Positions 1 through 12,548 are shown, counted from the stretch's first letter. The stretch: DNA of 34,956 nucleotides from Paulinella micropora (GCA_009731375.1 BJOX01000112.1:388731-423686), one strand, 5' to 3'. The notes: generated by a model from the letters alone, not told the origin. Made by a program: numbers and translations.

Positions 1-227
1 TCTGCTTACTGGGCCCTCTGTAATGGAGGTGGGAGCTCGTTCTGCAAGGGGCGCTTTATGGAACGAGCCCTGGCCCCGCCTGGTACTAGGGAGCTTTGGT
101 ATTGCCTGTATCAGTCCCTTCCGTGCAAACATCACGGCTTAGCTGGGCATCGGGTTAATACTTTACCCACAGACTTCCTGGTTGACGAAATCAGAAGCTC
201 CTTTTTTCTGACATTAGTCGATATTTC

Positions 228-230
<3 letters not shown>
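1..230 (+). repeat. Dispersed element family 1, copy 1 (3' part)
   Basis: Unique-looking, GC-balanced sequence that recurs at 655-989, 3116-3722, 12971-13410 (reverse) and 26063-26535 (reverse). It is cut by the window start. The right end is the shared terminus 'GATATTTCATC', after which a (TATC)n array begins at once. The short open frame across it also occurs in other copies but is continued by microsatellite, so it is not taken as a gene. Confidence 0.85.
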
Positions 231-319
<89 letters not shown>

Positions 320-328
320 GTCTATCTG

Positions 329-360
<32 letters not shown>

Positions 361-581
361 ATACTTTCATCGATAGCTGTATACATATCTTACTTCCTTT
401 GTCAACACTTACCACAGTACCTACCTACCTACCTGCTTAGCTTACTTACCTGTCGTCTATCAACACCTCGCTACCTACCTACCTAACAACTTTGTCTGTC
501 TAACTATCTTCCTGCCTACATACTGACCTACTTACCTATCTCTTTACCTACTTACTATCTTGTCATCCACAGACCTTCTTG

Positions 582-654
<73 letters not shown>
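231..654. repeat. (TATC)n and degenerate TACC/TACT microsatellite
   Basis: Uninterrupted TATC units from about 227 to 360, a decayed stretch rich in CTTAC/CTACC words from 361 to 575, then TATC again to about 653. The long 'YLSI' reading frames here are repeat translations. No gene is seen. Confidence 0.95.
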
Positions 655-657
<3 letters not shown>

Positions 658-989
658 CGCTTGTTGAGCCCGGAATAAAACCCACAGTGCTCTGTCGGTT
701 TATACAAGACTGTCGACAGGTTTATACAAGACTGTCGACAGTCTCGAAACTCCATCTGCTTACTGGGTCCTCTGTAATGGAGGTGAGAGCTCGTTCTGCA
801 AGGGGCGCTTATGGAACGAGCCCTGGCCCCGCCTGGTACTAGGGAGCTTTGGTATCGCCTGTATCAGTCCCTTCCGTGCAAACATCACGGCTTAGCTGGG
901 CATCGGGTTAATACTTTACCCACAGACTTCCTTGGTTGACGAAATCAGAAGCTCCTTTTTTCTGACATTAGTCGATATCTCATCAGTTG
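655..989 (+). repeat. Dispersed element family 1, copy 2
   Basis: Begins abruptly after the TATC array at 'CGCTTGTTGAGCCC', so it lacks the left part seen in the copy at 3116-3722. It contains a local duplication of the 'GGTTTATAC...GACTGTCGACAG' words (about 697-740). It runs through the conserved terminus, reads on as 'CATCAGTTG', and enters an N run. Confidence 0.8.
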
Positions 990-1036
990 NNNNNNNNNNN
1001 NNNNNNNNNNNNNNNNNNNNNNNNNNNNNNNNNNNN
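990..1036. other. Assembly gap (47 N)
   Basis: Run of N. The other gaps not listed separately are 10-N runs at 1868-1877, 2984-2993, 4584-4593, 29652-29661 and 30474-30483, plus longer runs at 30920-31045 and 32018-32060. Several abut poly-C or simple repeats, where assembly is unreliable. Confidence 1.
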
Positions 1037-1110
1037 ACCTACCTACCTACCTACTTACCTACCTACCTACCTACCTACCTACCTACCTACCTACCTACCT
1101 ACCTACCTAC

Positions 1111-1172
<62 letters not shown>

Positions 1173-1276
1173 GCCTATCTATCTAGAAACTACGTATCTA
1201 CGCTCCTGCTTCTTATCTATCTGTAAATTCCTACCACCCCGACTATCGATGTCTATCGATGTCTATCGATGTCTGA

Positions 1277-1361
<85 letters not shown>

Positions 1362-1368
1362 CATCCAC

Positions 1369-1435
<67 letters not shown>

Positions 1436-1465
1436 CCTACCTACCTACCTACCTACCTACCTACG
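1037..1465. repeat. (ACCT)n then (TATC)n then (CTAC)n microsatellite
   Basis: ACCT units to about 1112, TATC to 1173, a short mixed segment (1174-1268) with three 'GATGTCTATC' words, TATC to about 1432, then CTAC units to about 1465. No coding or RNA feature is seen. Confidence 0.95.
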
Positions 1466-1929
<464 letters not shown>

Positions 1930-1976
1930 ATGTCATCTTCACAACGCGTTCTCTGAACTTGCGTTTACGTAAGCTT
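1930..1976. repeat. Short sequence shared with the 3' end of the ankyrin gene
   Basis: The words 'CACAACGCGTTCTCTGAA' and 'CTTGCGTTTACGTAAG' resemble the segment at 4334-4362, which carries the proposed stop codon of the ankyrin gene. A decayed duplicate of that segment is likely. No exon can be read here. Confidence 0.4.
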
Positions 1977-2056
<80 letters not shown>

Positions 2057-2117
2057 CCTACCTTCCTACCTATCTATCTATCTATCTACCTGCTTGTCTA
2101 CCTACCTACCTACCTAC
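1977..2117. repeat. (TATC)n/(TACC)n microsatellite
   Basis: TATC units to about 2054, then TTCC/TACC variants to 2117. Confidence 0.95.
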
Positions 2118-2258
2118 CGCTTTACCGGTTCCGCGCTCATCACAACAAAGTCTTATCTCTGCTTGATTTATTGAGTTAGTTTATACTTTTTAAGACGGCC
2201 AGCTTTACCGGTTTTCCGCACTCAAATCACAACAACAAAGTCTCTGTCTTCTCTCCTC
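2118..2258. repeat. Imperfect direct repeat in unique spacer
   Basis: 'GCTTTACCGGTTCCGCGCTC' near 2119 and 'GCTTTACCGGTTTTCCGCAC' near 2202 are each followed by CACAACAAAGTCT words. This gives two copies of a roughly 40-bp unit about 80 bp apart. Nothing coding is visible. Confidence 0.7.
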
Positions 2259-3115
<857 letters not shown>

Positions 3116-3722
3116 CAGACTTCCTGGTTGACGAAATCAGAAGCTCCTTTTTTCTGACATTAGTCGATATTTCATCAGTTGATCTTATCACTTACTCTAC
3201 GGAATGAACCAAGGCCACTTGAGGTGTCACTGACCCTCTCTTGGGCTTGATTTTTTGAAATGGGTGCCATCTGTCGACAGACAGAGAATTAGGGGATGGT
3301 GTGGGTGTGCTGGGCCCGTGGTGGGGTGCCTTATGTGTGCCTAGCCATACGCCTATAAGTCACATGCCGAAATAGCGACGGGAAGCACAATCCTGTTCCC
3401 TCAGGGTGCCCTTTCTCGCTTGTTGAGCCCGGAATAAAACCCACAGTGCTCTGTCGGTTTATACTAGACTGTCGAACAGTCTCGAAACTCCATCTGCTTA
3501 CTGGGCCCTCTGTAATGGAGGTGGGAGCTCGTTCTGCAAGGGGCGCTTTATGGAACGAGCCCTGGCCCCGCCTGGTACTAGGGAGCTTTGGTATTGCCTG
3601 TATCAGTCCCTTCCGTGCAAACATCACGGCTTAGCTGGGCATCGGGTTAATACTTTACCCACAGACTTCCTGGTTGACGAAATCAGAAGCTCCTTTTTTC
3701 TGACATTAGTCGATATTTCATC
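3116..3722 (+). repeat. Dispersed element family 1, most complete copy (copy 3)
   Basis: The longest copy in the window. A segment of about 63 bp ('ACAGACTTCCTGG' to 'GATATTTCATC') occurs at both ends, 3116-3178 and 3660-3722, flanking about 480 bp of internal sequence. The interior includes a near-palindrome 'AGACTGTCGAACAGTCT' at about 3466-3482. The right end joins (TATC)n directly, as in the other copies. Reading frames on both strands are short and not conserved between copies, so the element looks non-coding and non-autonomous. Confidence 0.8.
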
Positions 3723-4333
<611 letters not shown>

Positions 4334-4348
4334 ACGTAACGCATTCTC

Positions 4349-4489
4349 TCAACTTGCGTTCACATCACCATCAGAAACATTGATTGCCTTGTTGGGCTTG
4401 TCGACGCTGGCCTTGCTTTCAAGGACATTTTTCACTGCGGTCTGCAGTCCGCGTGCGCTGGCGAACAGGAGCGGGGTCCAATATTCGGC
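4349..4489 (-). CDS. Ankyrin-repeat gene, exon 8 (probable last exon)
   Basis: On the minus strand the acceptor 'CTGTCTTAG' precedes GCC GAA TAT TGG. The translation begins AEYWTPLLFASARG and continues LQTAVKNVLESKASVDKPNK, a divergent ankyrin repeat (the TPL.FA...G turn, then a second helix, then the 'A.VD.PN' finger). The reading continues for 12 more codons to a TGA at 4349-4351, which makes a natural C terminus. Alternatively the exon could end at 4388 with a non-canonical GC donor (AAG|GCAATC). That would give 34 codons, close to the other repeat exons, but nothing resembling a further exon is visible to the left. Phase 0 agrees with exon 7, 357 bp upstream. No clear polyadenylation signal was seen before the GATA-type repeat begins. 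Confidence 0.7.
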   Translation of the reverse strand, partial: AEYWTPLLFASARGLQTAVKNVLESKASVDKPNKAINVSDGDVNAS

Positions 4490-4739
4490 CTAAGACAGAG
4501 GTGGGCTGTGGTGGCACGGGGCAAGGCACGGGTGCGCTAGCATGTAGCAGACACTGCAGGACAAAAAGCAGACCACCCCCCCCNNNNNNNNNNCCCCCCC
4601 CCCCCCCCCCACTCCCTCCCCCCCCAATACACACAAACAACCACGATGATATATATATATATGTATGTATGCATGTATGTATGTATGCATGTATGTATGT
4701 ATGTATGTATGTATGTATGTATGTATGTATGTATGTATG

Positions 4740-4775
<36 letters not shown>

Positions 4776-4846
4776 TGTATGCATGGCCACGAGTTCAGGT
4801 GTGCAGATCAACAGGCAGCATGCGCGTGGCAAGAAGGCGCTTTGAC
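4490..4846. repeat. Intron with poly-C tract, 10-N gap and (TATG)n array
   Basis: Intron between exons 7 and 8 of the ankyrin gene. Poly-C flanks the gap (about 4576-4612), then an AT run, then TATG units at 4655-4782. Confidence 0.85.
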
Positions 4847-4924
4847 CTCAGTGACGCTGTCGAGGCTGCTCTTGTCGGCGGTTGTCAGTCGCCCTTGATC
4901 TGCGCGTGAGACCACATCCTTGAC
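4847..4924 (-). CDS. Ankyrin-repeat gene, exon 7
   Basis: A 78-nt exon on the minus strand: acceptor 'GTTGCTGGCAG', donor GAG|GTCAAA, phase 0 at both ends. The 26 residues VKDVVSRADQGRLTTADKSS followed by LDSVTE do not make a complete ankyrin repeat. They read as a helical linker or a capping segment between the repeat in exon 6 and the divergent one in exon 8. Both flanking joins keep the frame. Splicing is inferred from signals only. Confidence 0.65.
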
Positions 4925-5515
4925 CTGCCAGCAACAGCAGTAACAGCGTTAGTCCCTTGCTCCTTACACACATACATACAGACATACATACATACATACC
5001 CATGTGAATACTATATGCAAATGTTATTGTGTTCTGTGTTTATATCCTATTTCCTGTGTAAGCAGAAGTGCTCCGCCGCTTGCTTGTCTAATGTCTGCCC
5101 CTGCTTGTGAGTATGTCGTGTATGGTCATCTGGTCAGCTGCGCACGCGCACAGGCCAGCAGGCAGCTCAGCACCCATCGCTTTGGCACGCCCAGCAGCAG
5201 CAGCAGACAGCAGCAGACAGCGCGCGGCACTGTGCTGCTGCCACCAGTCGCAACACGGCACAGGTCATCTGCAGCGAAACTTCTATACATCACCCGCCTT
5301 TTGCTCCACTTCATTGGCAAGCCGGGATGAGTGTGTGTATATATACATACATACATACACAATATAGATACACATTATATACATACATACAATACACACA
5401 CATACGTACATACATACATACATAAATGTATATATATATATATATATATATATCATGCATACATATGTAGTGTATGTGTATGTTCATGCATACTCTCTCT
5501 CTCTCTCTCTCCCTC

Positions 5516-5582
<67 letters not shown>

Positions 5583-5625
5583 CTGTGTCTCTGTCTGTCT
5601 CTCTCTCTGTCTCTCTCTCTGTCTC

Positions 5626-5685
<60 letters not shown>

Positions 5686-5690
5686 CCCCT

Positions 5691-5739
<49 letters not shown>

Positions 5740-5740
5740 C

Positions 5741-5829
<89 letters not shown>

Positions 5830-5928
5830 GACGCGATCGACAGAAACGTTTCCTGTCGCTGTGCTATCTGTGCTGTGGCAGGGCATGCGTTGGCAGCGAC
5901 GGCAGCGCGCCGCGCAGGCAGCAGTGAC
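4925..5928. repeat. Intron with TACA/TA and long (CT)n repeats, plus about 330 bp unique GC-rich sequence
   Basis: The segment 5005-5330 is unique, rich in CAG/CTG words (a short (CAG)n near 5191-5205), and contains a minus-strand frame of about 40 residues that reads poorly as protein. I found no acceptor-donor pair that gives a convincing exon. Repeats follow: TACA at 5340-5425, TA at 5430-5452, and CT from about 5492 to 5827. Confidence 0.75.
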
Positions 5929-5994
5929 CTTGGCTGCCTCCTCCAGCAGCTTGCGGGTTTCTCCAATTGCTGAGCCAAGGGCAGTCTGTCCGTA
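5929..5994 (-). CDS. Ankyrin-repeat gene, exon 6
   Basis: A 66-nt exon on the minus strand: acceptor 'GTGTGTTCAG' after a (CA/GT) tract, donor AAG|GTCACT, phase 0. It encodes YGQTALGSAIGETRKLLEEA plus AK. 'GQTAL.SAI' is the ankyrin helix-1 signature and the lysine/glutamate-rich rest looks like a final capping helix. It lacks the LLAAGAN finger of the exons upstream, which would fit the end of the regular repeat block. Confidence 0.7.
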
Positions 5995-6109
5995 CTGAAC
6001 ACACACACAGCACACATGATGCAGCCGCCGAGCTGTGTGCTGCACACTCCGCGGGCAAGCGAAACAGGCTAGACCAAGGCAACCCAAGAGATAACTAGAT
6101 AATTTGATG

Positions 6110-6155
<46 letters not shown>

Positions 6156-6584
6156 CGGATAGATAAATAGAAAGATAGATAGATAAATAGACAGATAGAT
6201 AGATAGACAGATAGATAAATAGATAGATAGATAGACAGAGAGAGATAGATAGATGTGGATAGAGAGAAAATAGATAGACAGATAGATGAATACATAAAAA
6301 AAAAAGACAAATAGATAAATACATGAACAGATAAATAGATAGATAGATAGGTGGATAGATAAATAAATAGATAGATAGATAGATAGACAGATAGATAGAT
6401 AGATAGATAGACTATGCCCGGGAGCTCAAAAAGAAACCCCGCGCAACAAAGGCTCATGTATTGGAGAAAAGATGTATATCATATCATACCATACCATGCC
6501 ATACCATACCATGCCATACCATACCATACCATACCATACCATACCATACCATACCATACCAGACCATATCATATCATATCACAA

Positions 6585-6705
<121 letters not shown>

Positions 6706-6779
6706 CCTACCTACCTACCTACCTACCTACCTATGTACCTACCTATGTACCTACCTACCTACCTACCCACCTACCTACA

Positions 6780-6859
<80 letters not shown>

Positions 6860-6944
6860 CATCAACTTACCCACCTACCTCCCATCTACCTACCTACCTG
6901 ATTACTTACTTACTTACCTACTTACCTACTTACCTATCTATCTA

Positions 6945-7050
<106 letters not shown>

Positions 7051-7091
7051 CCTACCTACCTACCTACCTACCTACCTACCTACCTACCTAC

Positions 7092-7171
<80 letters not shown>

Positions 7172-7180
7172 GATTATCTG

Positions 7181-7245
<65 letters not shown>

Positions 7246-7266
7246 TTATCTATTTATCTATTTATC

Positions 7267-7342
<76 letters not shown>

Positions 7343-7421
7343 CATCTACTTACCTACCTACCTCCCACCTTCCTACCTACCTGATTACTTACTTACCTAC
7401 TTGCCTACCTACAAATCTATC

Positions 7422-7542
<121 letters not shown>

Positions 7543-7563
7543 CTGCTATCGTTCCTGTTATTG

Positions 7564-7672
<109 letters not shown>

Positions 7673-7714
7673 CCTATCTATCTATCGTATCTATCGTATC
7701 TATCGTATCTATCG

Positions 7715-7785
<71 letters not shown>

Positions 7786-7787
7786 TG

Positions 7788-8085
7788 CATAGCGCGGGCT
7801 AGGTCCCTTCGGGGGTTTAGGCCTCATACAATGTCATCATTGTAGCTTGCGCAAGCTTACGGTGCTCAACACACTTGGACTGACGGCTTCCTTTTCTTTC
7901 TCTTCTTCCTTATCCTCCCCACTCTCTATTCCTAGATGGCCTTTTTCTTCAACGTCCTTCCTCCTCTTCTTTTTTCCAGAACACAGTCTACCCGTGATTC
8001 CCACCGGACACATGCACAGTACACAAATTATTGTTTGATGTGAAACTGCGTTCCTTTGGAAGGACTACATTCCTTTGCGACATCT
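7788..8085. other. Unique island inside the TATC mega-array
   Basis: About 300 bp without tandem structure, GC-balanced at its left end ('GCGCGGGCTAGGTCCCTTCG') and pyrimidine-rich in the middle, with an acceptor-like 'CTTTTTTCCAG' at about 7969-7979. No convincing open frame, RNA gene or ankyrin-type exon could be read on either strand. Confidence 0.5.
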
Positions 8086-8086
8086 C

Positions 8087-8192
<106 letters not shown>

Positions 8193-8312
8193 ATTTTATG
8201 AATCTATCTATCTATCAAGAATCTTTTTATGTATCATGAAACTACGTACCTACCTACCTACCTATCTGTCTGTCTGTCTACCTTCTATCTACCTACTCAC
8301 TTACTTACTTAC

Positions 8313-8423
<111 letters not shown>

Positions 8424-8482
8424 CCTACTACCTACCTTCCTATCTACCTACTCACTTACTTACTTACCTATCTATAGCTAAA

Positions 8483-8808
<326 letters not shown>

Positions 8809-8820
8809 GTTTTCGATCAT

Positions 8821-8915
8821 GGATGTATCTATTCATCCATAAAGTGAGGGATATACTATTTCAAGTAAATATGTGCGTCAGATTCTGTCCTGAACACTCA
8901 ATGGCCACAACAAAG
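8821..8915. repeat. Dispersed element family 3, divergent copy
   Basis: Shares 'ATCCATAA.GTGAGG..ATACTATTTCAAG' with the other family-3 copies but diverges afterward. It is followed by GATA repeats. Confidence 0.65.
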
Positions 8916-8931
8916 ATAGATTGATAGAAAT

Positions 8932-8970
<39 letters not shown>

Positions 8971-8998
8971 TATAGATGGATGGATGGATGGATGGATG

Positions 8999-9075
8999 GA
9001 TATCTATCCATGCATAAGGTGAGGCACATACTATTTCAAGCAAAATAGTGGACGCTCGATTGCCACAACAGAGAT
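8999..9075. repeat. Dispersed element family 3
   Basis: 'TATCTATCCATGCATAAGG', 'ACATACTATTTCAAGC' and 'GACGCTCGATTGCCA' words in order, preceded by (GGAT)n and followed by (GATA)n. Confidence 0.8.
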
Positions 9076-9101
9076 AGATAAATAGATAGATAGATAGATT
9101 A

Positions 9102-9156
<55 letters not shown>

Positions 9157-9238
9157 TGTAGATAGATATGTAGATAGATAGATAGATAGATGAATAGGTA
9201 GGTAGGGAGTAGGGATATAGATAGATAGATAGATAGAT

Positions 9239-9360
9239 ATGTTTGGTCTATCAGCGCTGCATATCCGAGGACATAGGCGTCAATTCGAACCCGCTTCCAG
9301 TTGGAGGCTGGGCAGCGGGCTGGAAATGGGGACTGTGCTCCAGTTTTGTACAGTCTGCTG
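9239..9360 (-). repeat. Dispersed element family 2, reverse copy
   Basis: Begins with the reversed terminus 'TATGTTTGGTCTATCAGCGC' directly after (GATA)n and ends 'GTACAGTCTGCTG' before more GATA. Read on the minus strand it contains 'GGGTTCGAATTG', similar to a pol III B box. A matching A box is not evident. Confidence 0.8.
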
Positions 9361-9398
<38 letters not shown>

Positions 9399-9403
9399 GA
9401 GAG

Positions 9404-9441
<38 letters not shown>

Positions 9442-9481
9442 CTATGTAGATGAATAGGTAGGTTTCGAGTAGGGTTATATG

Positions 9482-9524
<43 letters not shown>

Positions 9525-9536
9525 GTATATATATAC

Positions 9537-9569
<33 letters not shown>

Positions 9570-9636
9570 GATAGATAGATAAATAGGTAGGTAGGGAGTA
9601 GGGAGATAGATAGATGGATAGATAGATAGATAGATC

Positions 9637-9673
<37 letters not shown>

Positions 9674-9731
9674 TACTTAAGACTGTGAACTTCTCAAAGG
9701 AATATGTAAAGCTACTCGCATCACAGCTTAC

Positions 9732-9776
9732 GTTGTCTGTTGCATTGACGTTTGCCCGAGCGGTCAGAAGTACCCA
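9732..9776 (-). pseudogene. Ankyrin-repeat gene, exon 5, truncated by a microsatellite
   Basis: On the minus strand the last 14-15 codons of an ankyrin exon survive: VLLTARANVNATDN, then the donor AAC|GTAAGC, identical to the donor of exons 3 and 4. The front half of the repeat (the TALH helix) is absent. Upstream lie GTAAGT units with an in-frame TAA at 9786-9788. A TAAG acceptor just before TGG at 9776 would still give an in-phase 45-nt exon, so it may be skipped or used in short form. The finger 'ANVNATDN' joins naturally to 'YGQTAL' of exon 6. Whether this exon is still used is unknown. Confidence 0.55.
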
Positions 9777-9880
9777 CTTACCCACTTACTTACTGTCTTA
9801 CTTTCTTCCTTACTTACTTACTTAGATAGGTAGGTAGGTAGGTAGATAGATAGATAGATAGATAGATAGTAAAATAGATG

Positions 9881-9953
9881 GATATCTATCCATGCATAAG
9901 ATAAGGCACATACTATTTCAAGCAAATGTGTGGAAGCGCAATTTCCAAAATAG

Positions 9954-9957
<4 letters not shown>
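9881..9957. repeat. Dispersed element family 3
   Basis: 'GATATCTATCCATGCATAAG' followed by 'ACATACTATTTCAAGC'. GATA repeats on both sides. Confidence 0.8.
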
Positions 9958-10021
<64 letters not shown>

Positions 10022-10050
10022 GGATGGATGGATGGATGGATGGACGGATG

Positions 10051-10130
10051 GATATCTATCCATCCATAAGGTGAGGCACATACTATTTCAAGCAAATGTA
10101 TGGACGCTCGATTGCAAAAACAGAGACAGA
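10051..10130. repeat. Dispersed element family 3
   Basis: Same unit preceded by (GGAT)n (10020-10050), ending '..CAAAAACAGAGACAGA' before GATA arrays that fill 10131-10335. Confidence 0.8.
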
Positions 10131-10164
10131 TATCTAGATAGATAGATAGATAGAAGATAGATAG

Positions 10165-10195
<31 letters not shown>

Positions 10196-10686
10196 AATAG
10201 ATAGATAAATAGATAGATAGCTATAGATAAGATAGATAGAAGATAGATAGATAGATAGATAGATAGATATCTTAGATAGATAGATAGATAGAAAGATAGA
10301 TAGATAGATAGATAGATAGGTAGATAGATAGATGATTTTCAACCCAGCGAGCTCTGTGTTGGCCAAAGATCACCTTCGAACTCCCTCTAGTTGCCTCAAA
10401 CCAGTCGTGTTGCGACTCTTGCCAAAAACCCAGGAATTTCGGCGGTCAGGACACTGCCCTCACGCAAAGATTTGCTCGAATTCCGACAAAACCGCATCGG
10501 CGTCGAGGACGAGTCTGGGGCTTGGCGCCCGCAAGTGTCAGCTCCCAACTCCTCCTGGCGGCCACAAACCGTCAGCTCTTCCCCACAGCTTGCCCGGGGT
10601 ATGCGCATGGCATGCTCTGGCTCCACTCTCTCTTTCTCTTCTCTCTCTCATCTCCCCCCCTCTTTCCCCTCCTCCCTGCTGCTTAC

Positions 10687-10785
10687 GATGTCCTTGGCCT
10701 CGGGGTTGGCGCCGGCAGCGAGCAGGGCCTGCGCCGTCGCAGTGTGCTCCTCGACTCCTGCAAAGTGCAGCGCCGTCGAGCCGTT
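10687..10785 (-). CDS. Ankyrin-repeat gene, exon 4
   Basis: A 99-nt exon on the minus strand: acceptor 'TGTGTATAG', donor ATC|GTAAGC, phase 0. The 33 residues make one full ankyrin repeat: NGSTALHFAGVEEHTA, then TAQALLAAGANPEAKDI. The TALHFA helix-turn, the ALLAAGA second helix and the 'N.EAKD' finger are all in place. Ankyrin repeats mediate protein-protein contacts, and the partner is unknown. Paralogous to exon 3 through the cassette duplication: relative to exon 3 it has one extra codon in the middle and one fewer at the donor, so both remain 99 nt. Confidence 0.88.
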
Positions 10786-10974
10786 CTATACACAGCAGAC
10801 CAGACCAGCTGCGCGACGTGCGGGGGAGGAGAGGAGGAGGAGGAGGAGGAGGAGGAGGGCAGCGCGCTCGCAGCAGGCAGCGGACACACACACACACACA
10901 CACACAACGCAGCTGGCCCCTCCGGCCCGCACGGCTGCTACTACACCACATCCCACCACCAACAAACAACGCAA

Positions 10975-12327
10975 ATCTGCATTTTCCTGTTCAGGACAAA
11001 CGCCTAACGCAAGTATCTACGAATTTCTGATTGCAGCCCCAAAAGCGACTAGGAAGCTGAGACTTGGTCCACACACAGCTTGCTGCGTGAAAAATTGCCA
11101 AAACCAAAATTTAGCGATTTTCGGCATTTTCCTGTTCAGGACAAACGCCTAACGCAATTATCTACGAATTTCTAATTTATAGCCCCCAAAACGACTAGGA
11201 AGCCGAGACTTGGTCCACACACAGCTTGCTGCGTGAAAAATTTACCAAAACCAAAATTTGGCGATTTTTGGCATTTTCCTGTTCAGGACAAACGCCTAAC
11301 GCAATTATCTACACATTTTTGAATTGAAGCCCCCAGAACGACTAGGAAGCGGAGACTTGGTGTACACACAGCTTGCTGCGTGCAAAAATTTGCCAAAACC
11401 AAAATTTGGCGATTTTCGGCATTTTCCTGTTCAGGACAAACGCCTAACACAATTATCTACAAATTTTTGGTTTGTAGCCCCCCAACACGACTAGGAAGCT
11501 GAGACGTGGTCCACACACAGCTTGCTGGCTGCAAAATTTGCCGAAACCAAAATTTGGCGATTTTCGGCATTTTCCTGTTCAGGACAAACGCCTAACGCAA
11601 TTATCTACAAATTTCTGATTTGAAGCCCCCAAAATGACTAGGAAGCTGAGACTTGGTCGACACACAGCTTGCTGGGTGCAAAATTAGCAAAAACCAAAAT
11701 TTGGCGATTTTTGGCATTTTTGTCTTCAGGACAAACGCCTAACGCAATTATATACAAATTTCTGATTTGAAGCCCCCAAAACGACTAGGAAGCTGAGACT
11801 TGGTCGACACACAGCTTGCTGGATGCAAAAATTACCAAAACCAAAATTTGTCGATTTTCGGCATTTTCCTGTTCAGGACAAACGCCTAACGCAATTATCT
11901 ACGAATTTGCCATTTGAAGCCCCCAAAACGACTAGGAAGCTGAGACTTGGTCGACACACAGCTTGCTGGCTGCAAAATCAGCAAAAACCAAAATTTTGGC
12001 GATTTTTGGCATTTTCCTGTTCAGGACAAACGCCTAACGCAATTATCTATGAATTAATTATTTGATGCCCCCAAAACGACTAGGAAGTTGAGACTTGGTC
12101 GACACACAGCTTGCTGAGTGCAAAAGTTGCCAAAACCAAAATTTGGCGATTTTTGGCATTTCCCTGTTCAGGACAAACGCCTAACGCAATTATTTACGAA
12201 TTTCTGAATTGCAGCTACCAAAACGACTAGGAAGCTGAGACTTGGTGTACACACAGCTTGCTGGCTGCAAAATTTGCCAAACCCAAACTTAGGCGATTTT
12301 TGGCATTTTTGTCTTCAGGACAAAAGC
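10975..12327. repeat. 147-148 bp satellite, array A (nine intervals)
   Basis: The anchor 'CGCCTAAC' recurs at 11001, 11146, 11293, 11441, 11589, 11736, 11883, 12031 and 12178, with a degenerate final one near 12326. Spacing is 145, 147, 148, 148, 147, 147, 148, 147 and 148. Each unit also has 'CGACTAGGAAGCTGAGACTT' and an A-rich 'CCAAAACCAAAATTTGGCGA' part. Lies in the intron between exons 3 and 4. Confidence 0.95.
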
Positions 12328-12516
12328 CCAGACATGCATACATACATATACTTGTACATACATACATACATGCATACATACATACGTACATACATACATA
12401 CATTTCTCCCTTTATGCATACAAATGTGAACCAGCCCCACTTTTTGTCCTACATCAAGGTAGGTAGGTAGATGGATAGGTAGGTAGGTAGGTAGATAGGA
12501 AGATAAGATAGGAAAA

Positions 12517-12548
<32 letters not shown>

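Larger units (their letters stand above)
10332..12327. repeat. Duplicated cassette, copy A (ankyrin exon 4 plus satellite array)
   Basis: The block starts 'GATTTTCAACCCAGCGAGC' right after GATA repeats and matches 14191-15519 nearly base for base outside its simple repeats. Order in both copies: about 300 bp of unique sequence, a CT/TC tract, an ankyrin exon (minus strand), a GAG/CA tract, 'ACAAACAACGCAAATC', then the 147-bp satellite array. Copy A has nine satellite intervals and copy B three. Confidence 0.9.

Noticed and set aside
3331-3627. Minus-strand frame in family 1 starting MMFARKGLIQAIP, also seen at 13065 and 26156
   Set aside because: The shared start is due to the shared element. 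The frames diverge by insertion and end differently, so no conserved protein is supported.
5005-5330. Exon in the unique CAG-rich sequence of the intron between exons 6 and 7
   Set aside because: Frames read Cys/Leu-rich low-complexity sequence, and no acceptor and donor pair gives an in-phase, protein-like exon.
10396-10626. Additional exon in the unique part of the cassette (minus strand, before a GTGAGG donor near 10465)
   Set aside because: A one-base difference between the two cassette copies breaks the longer frame, and the short in-phase alternative (about 17 codons) has no recognisable protein pattern.
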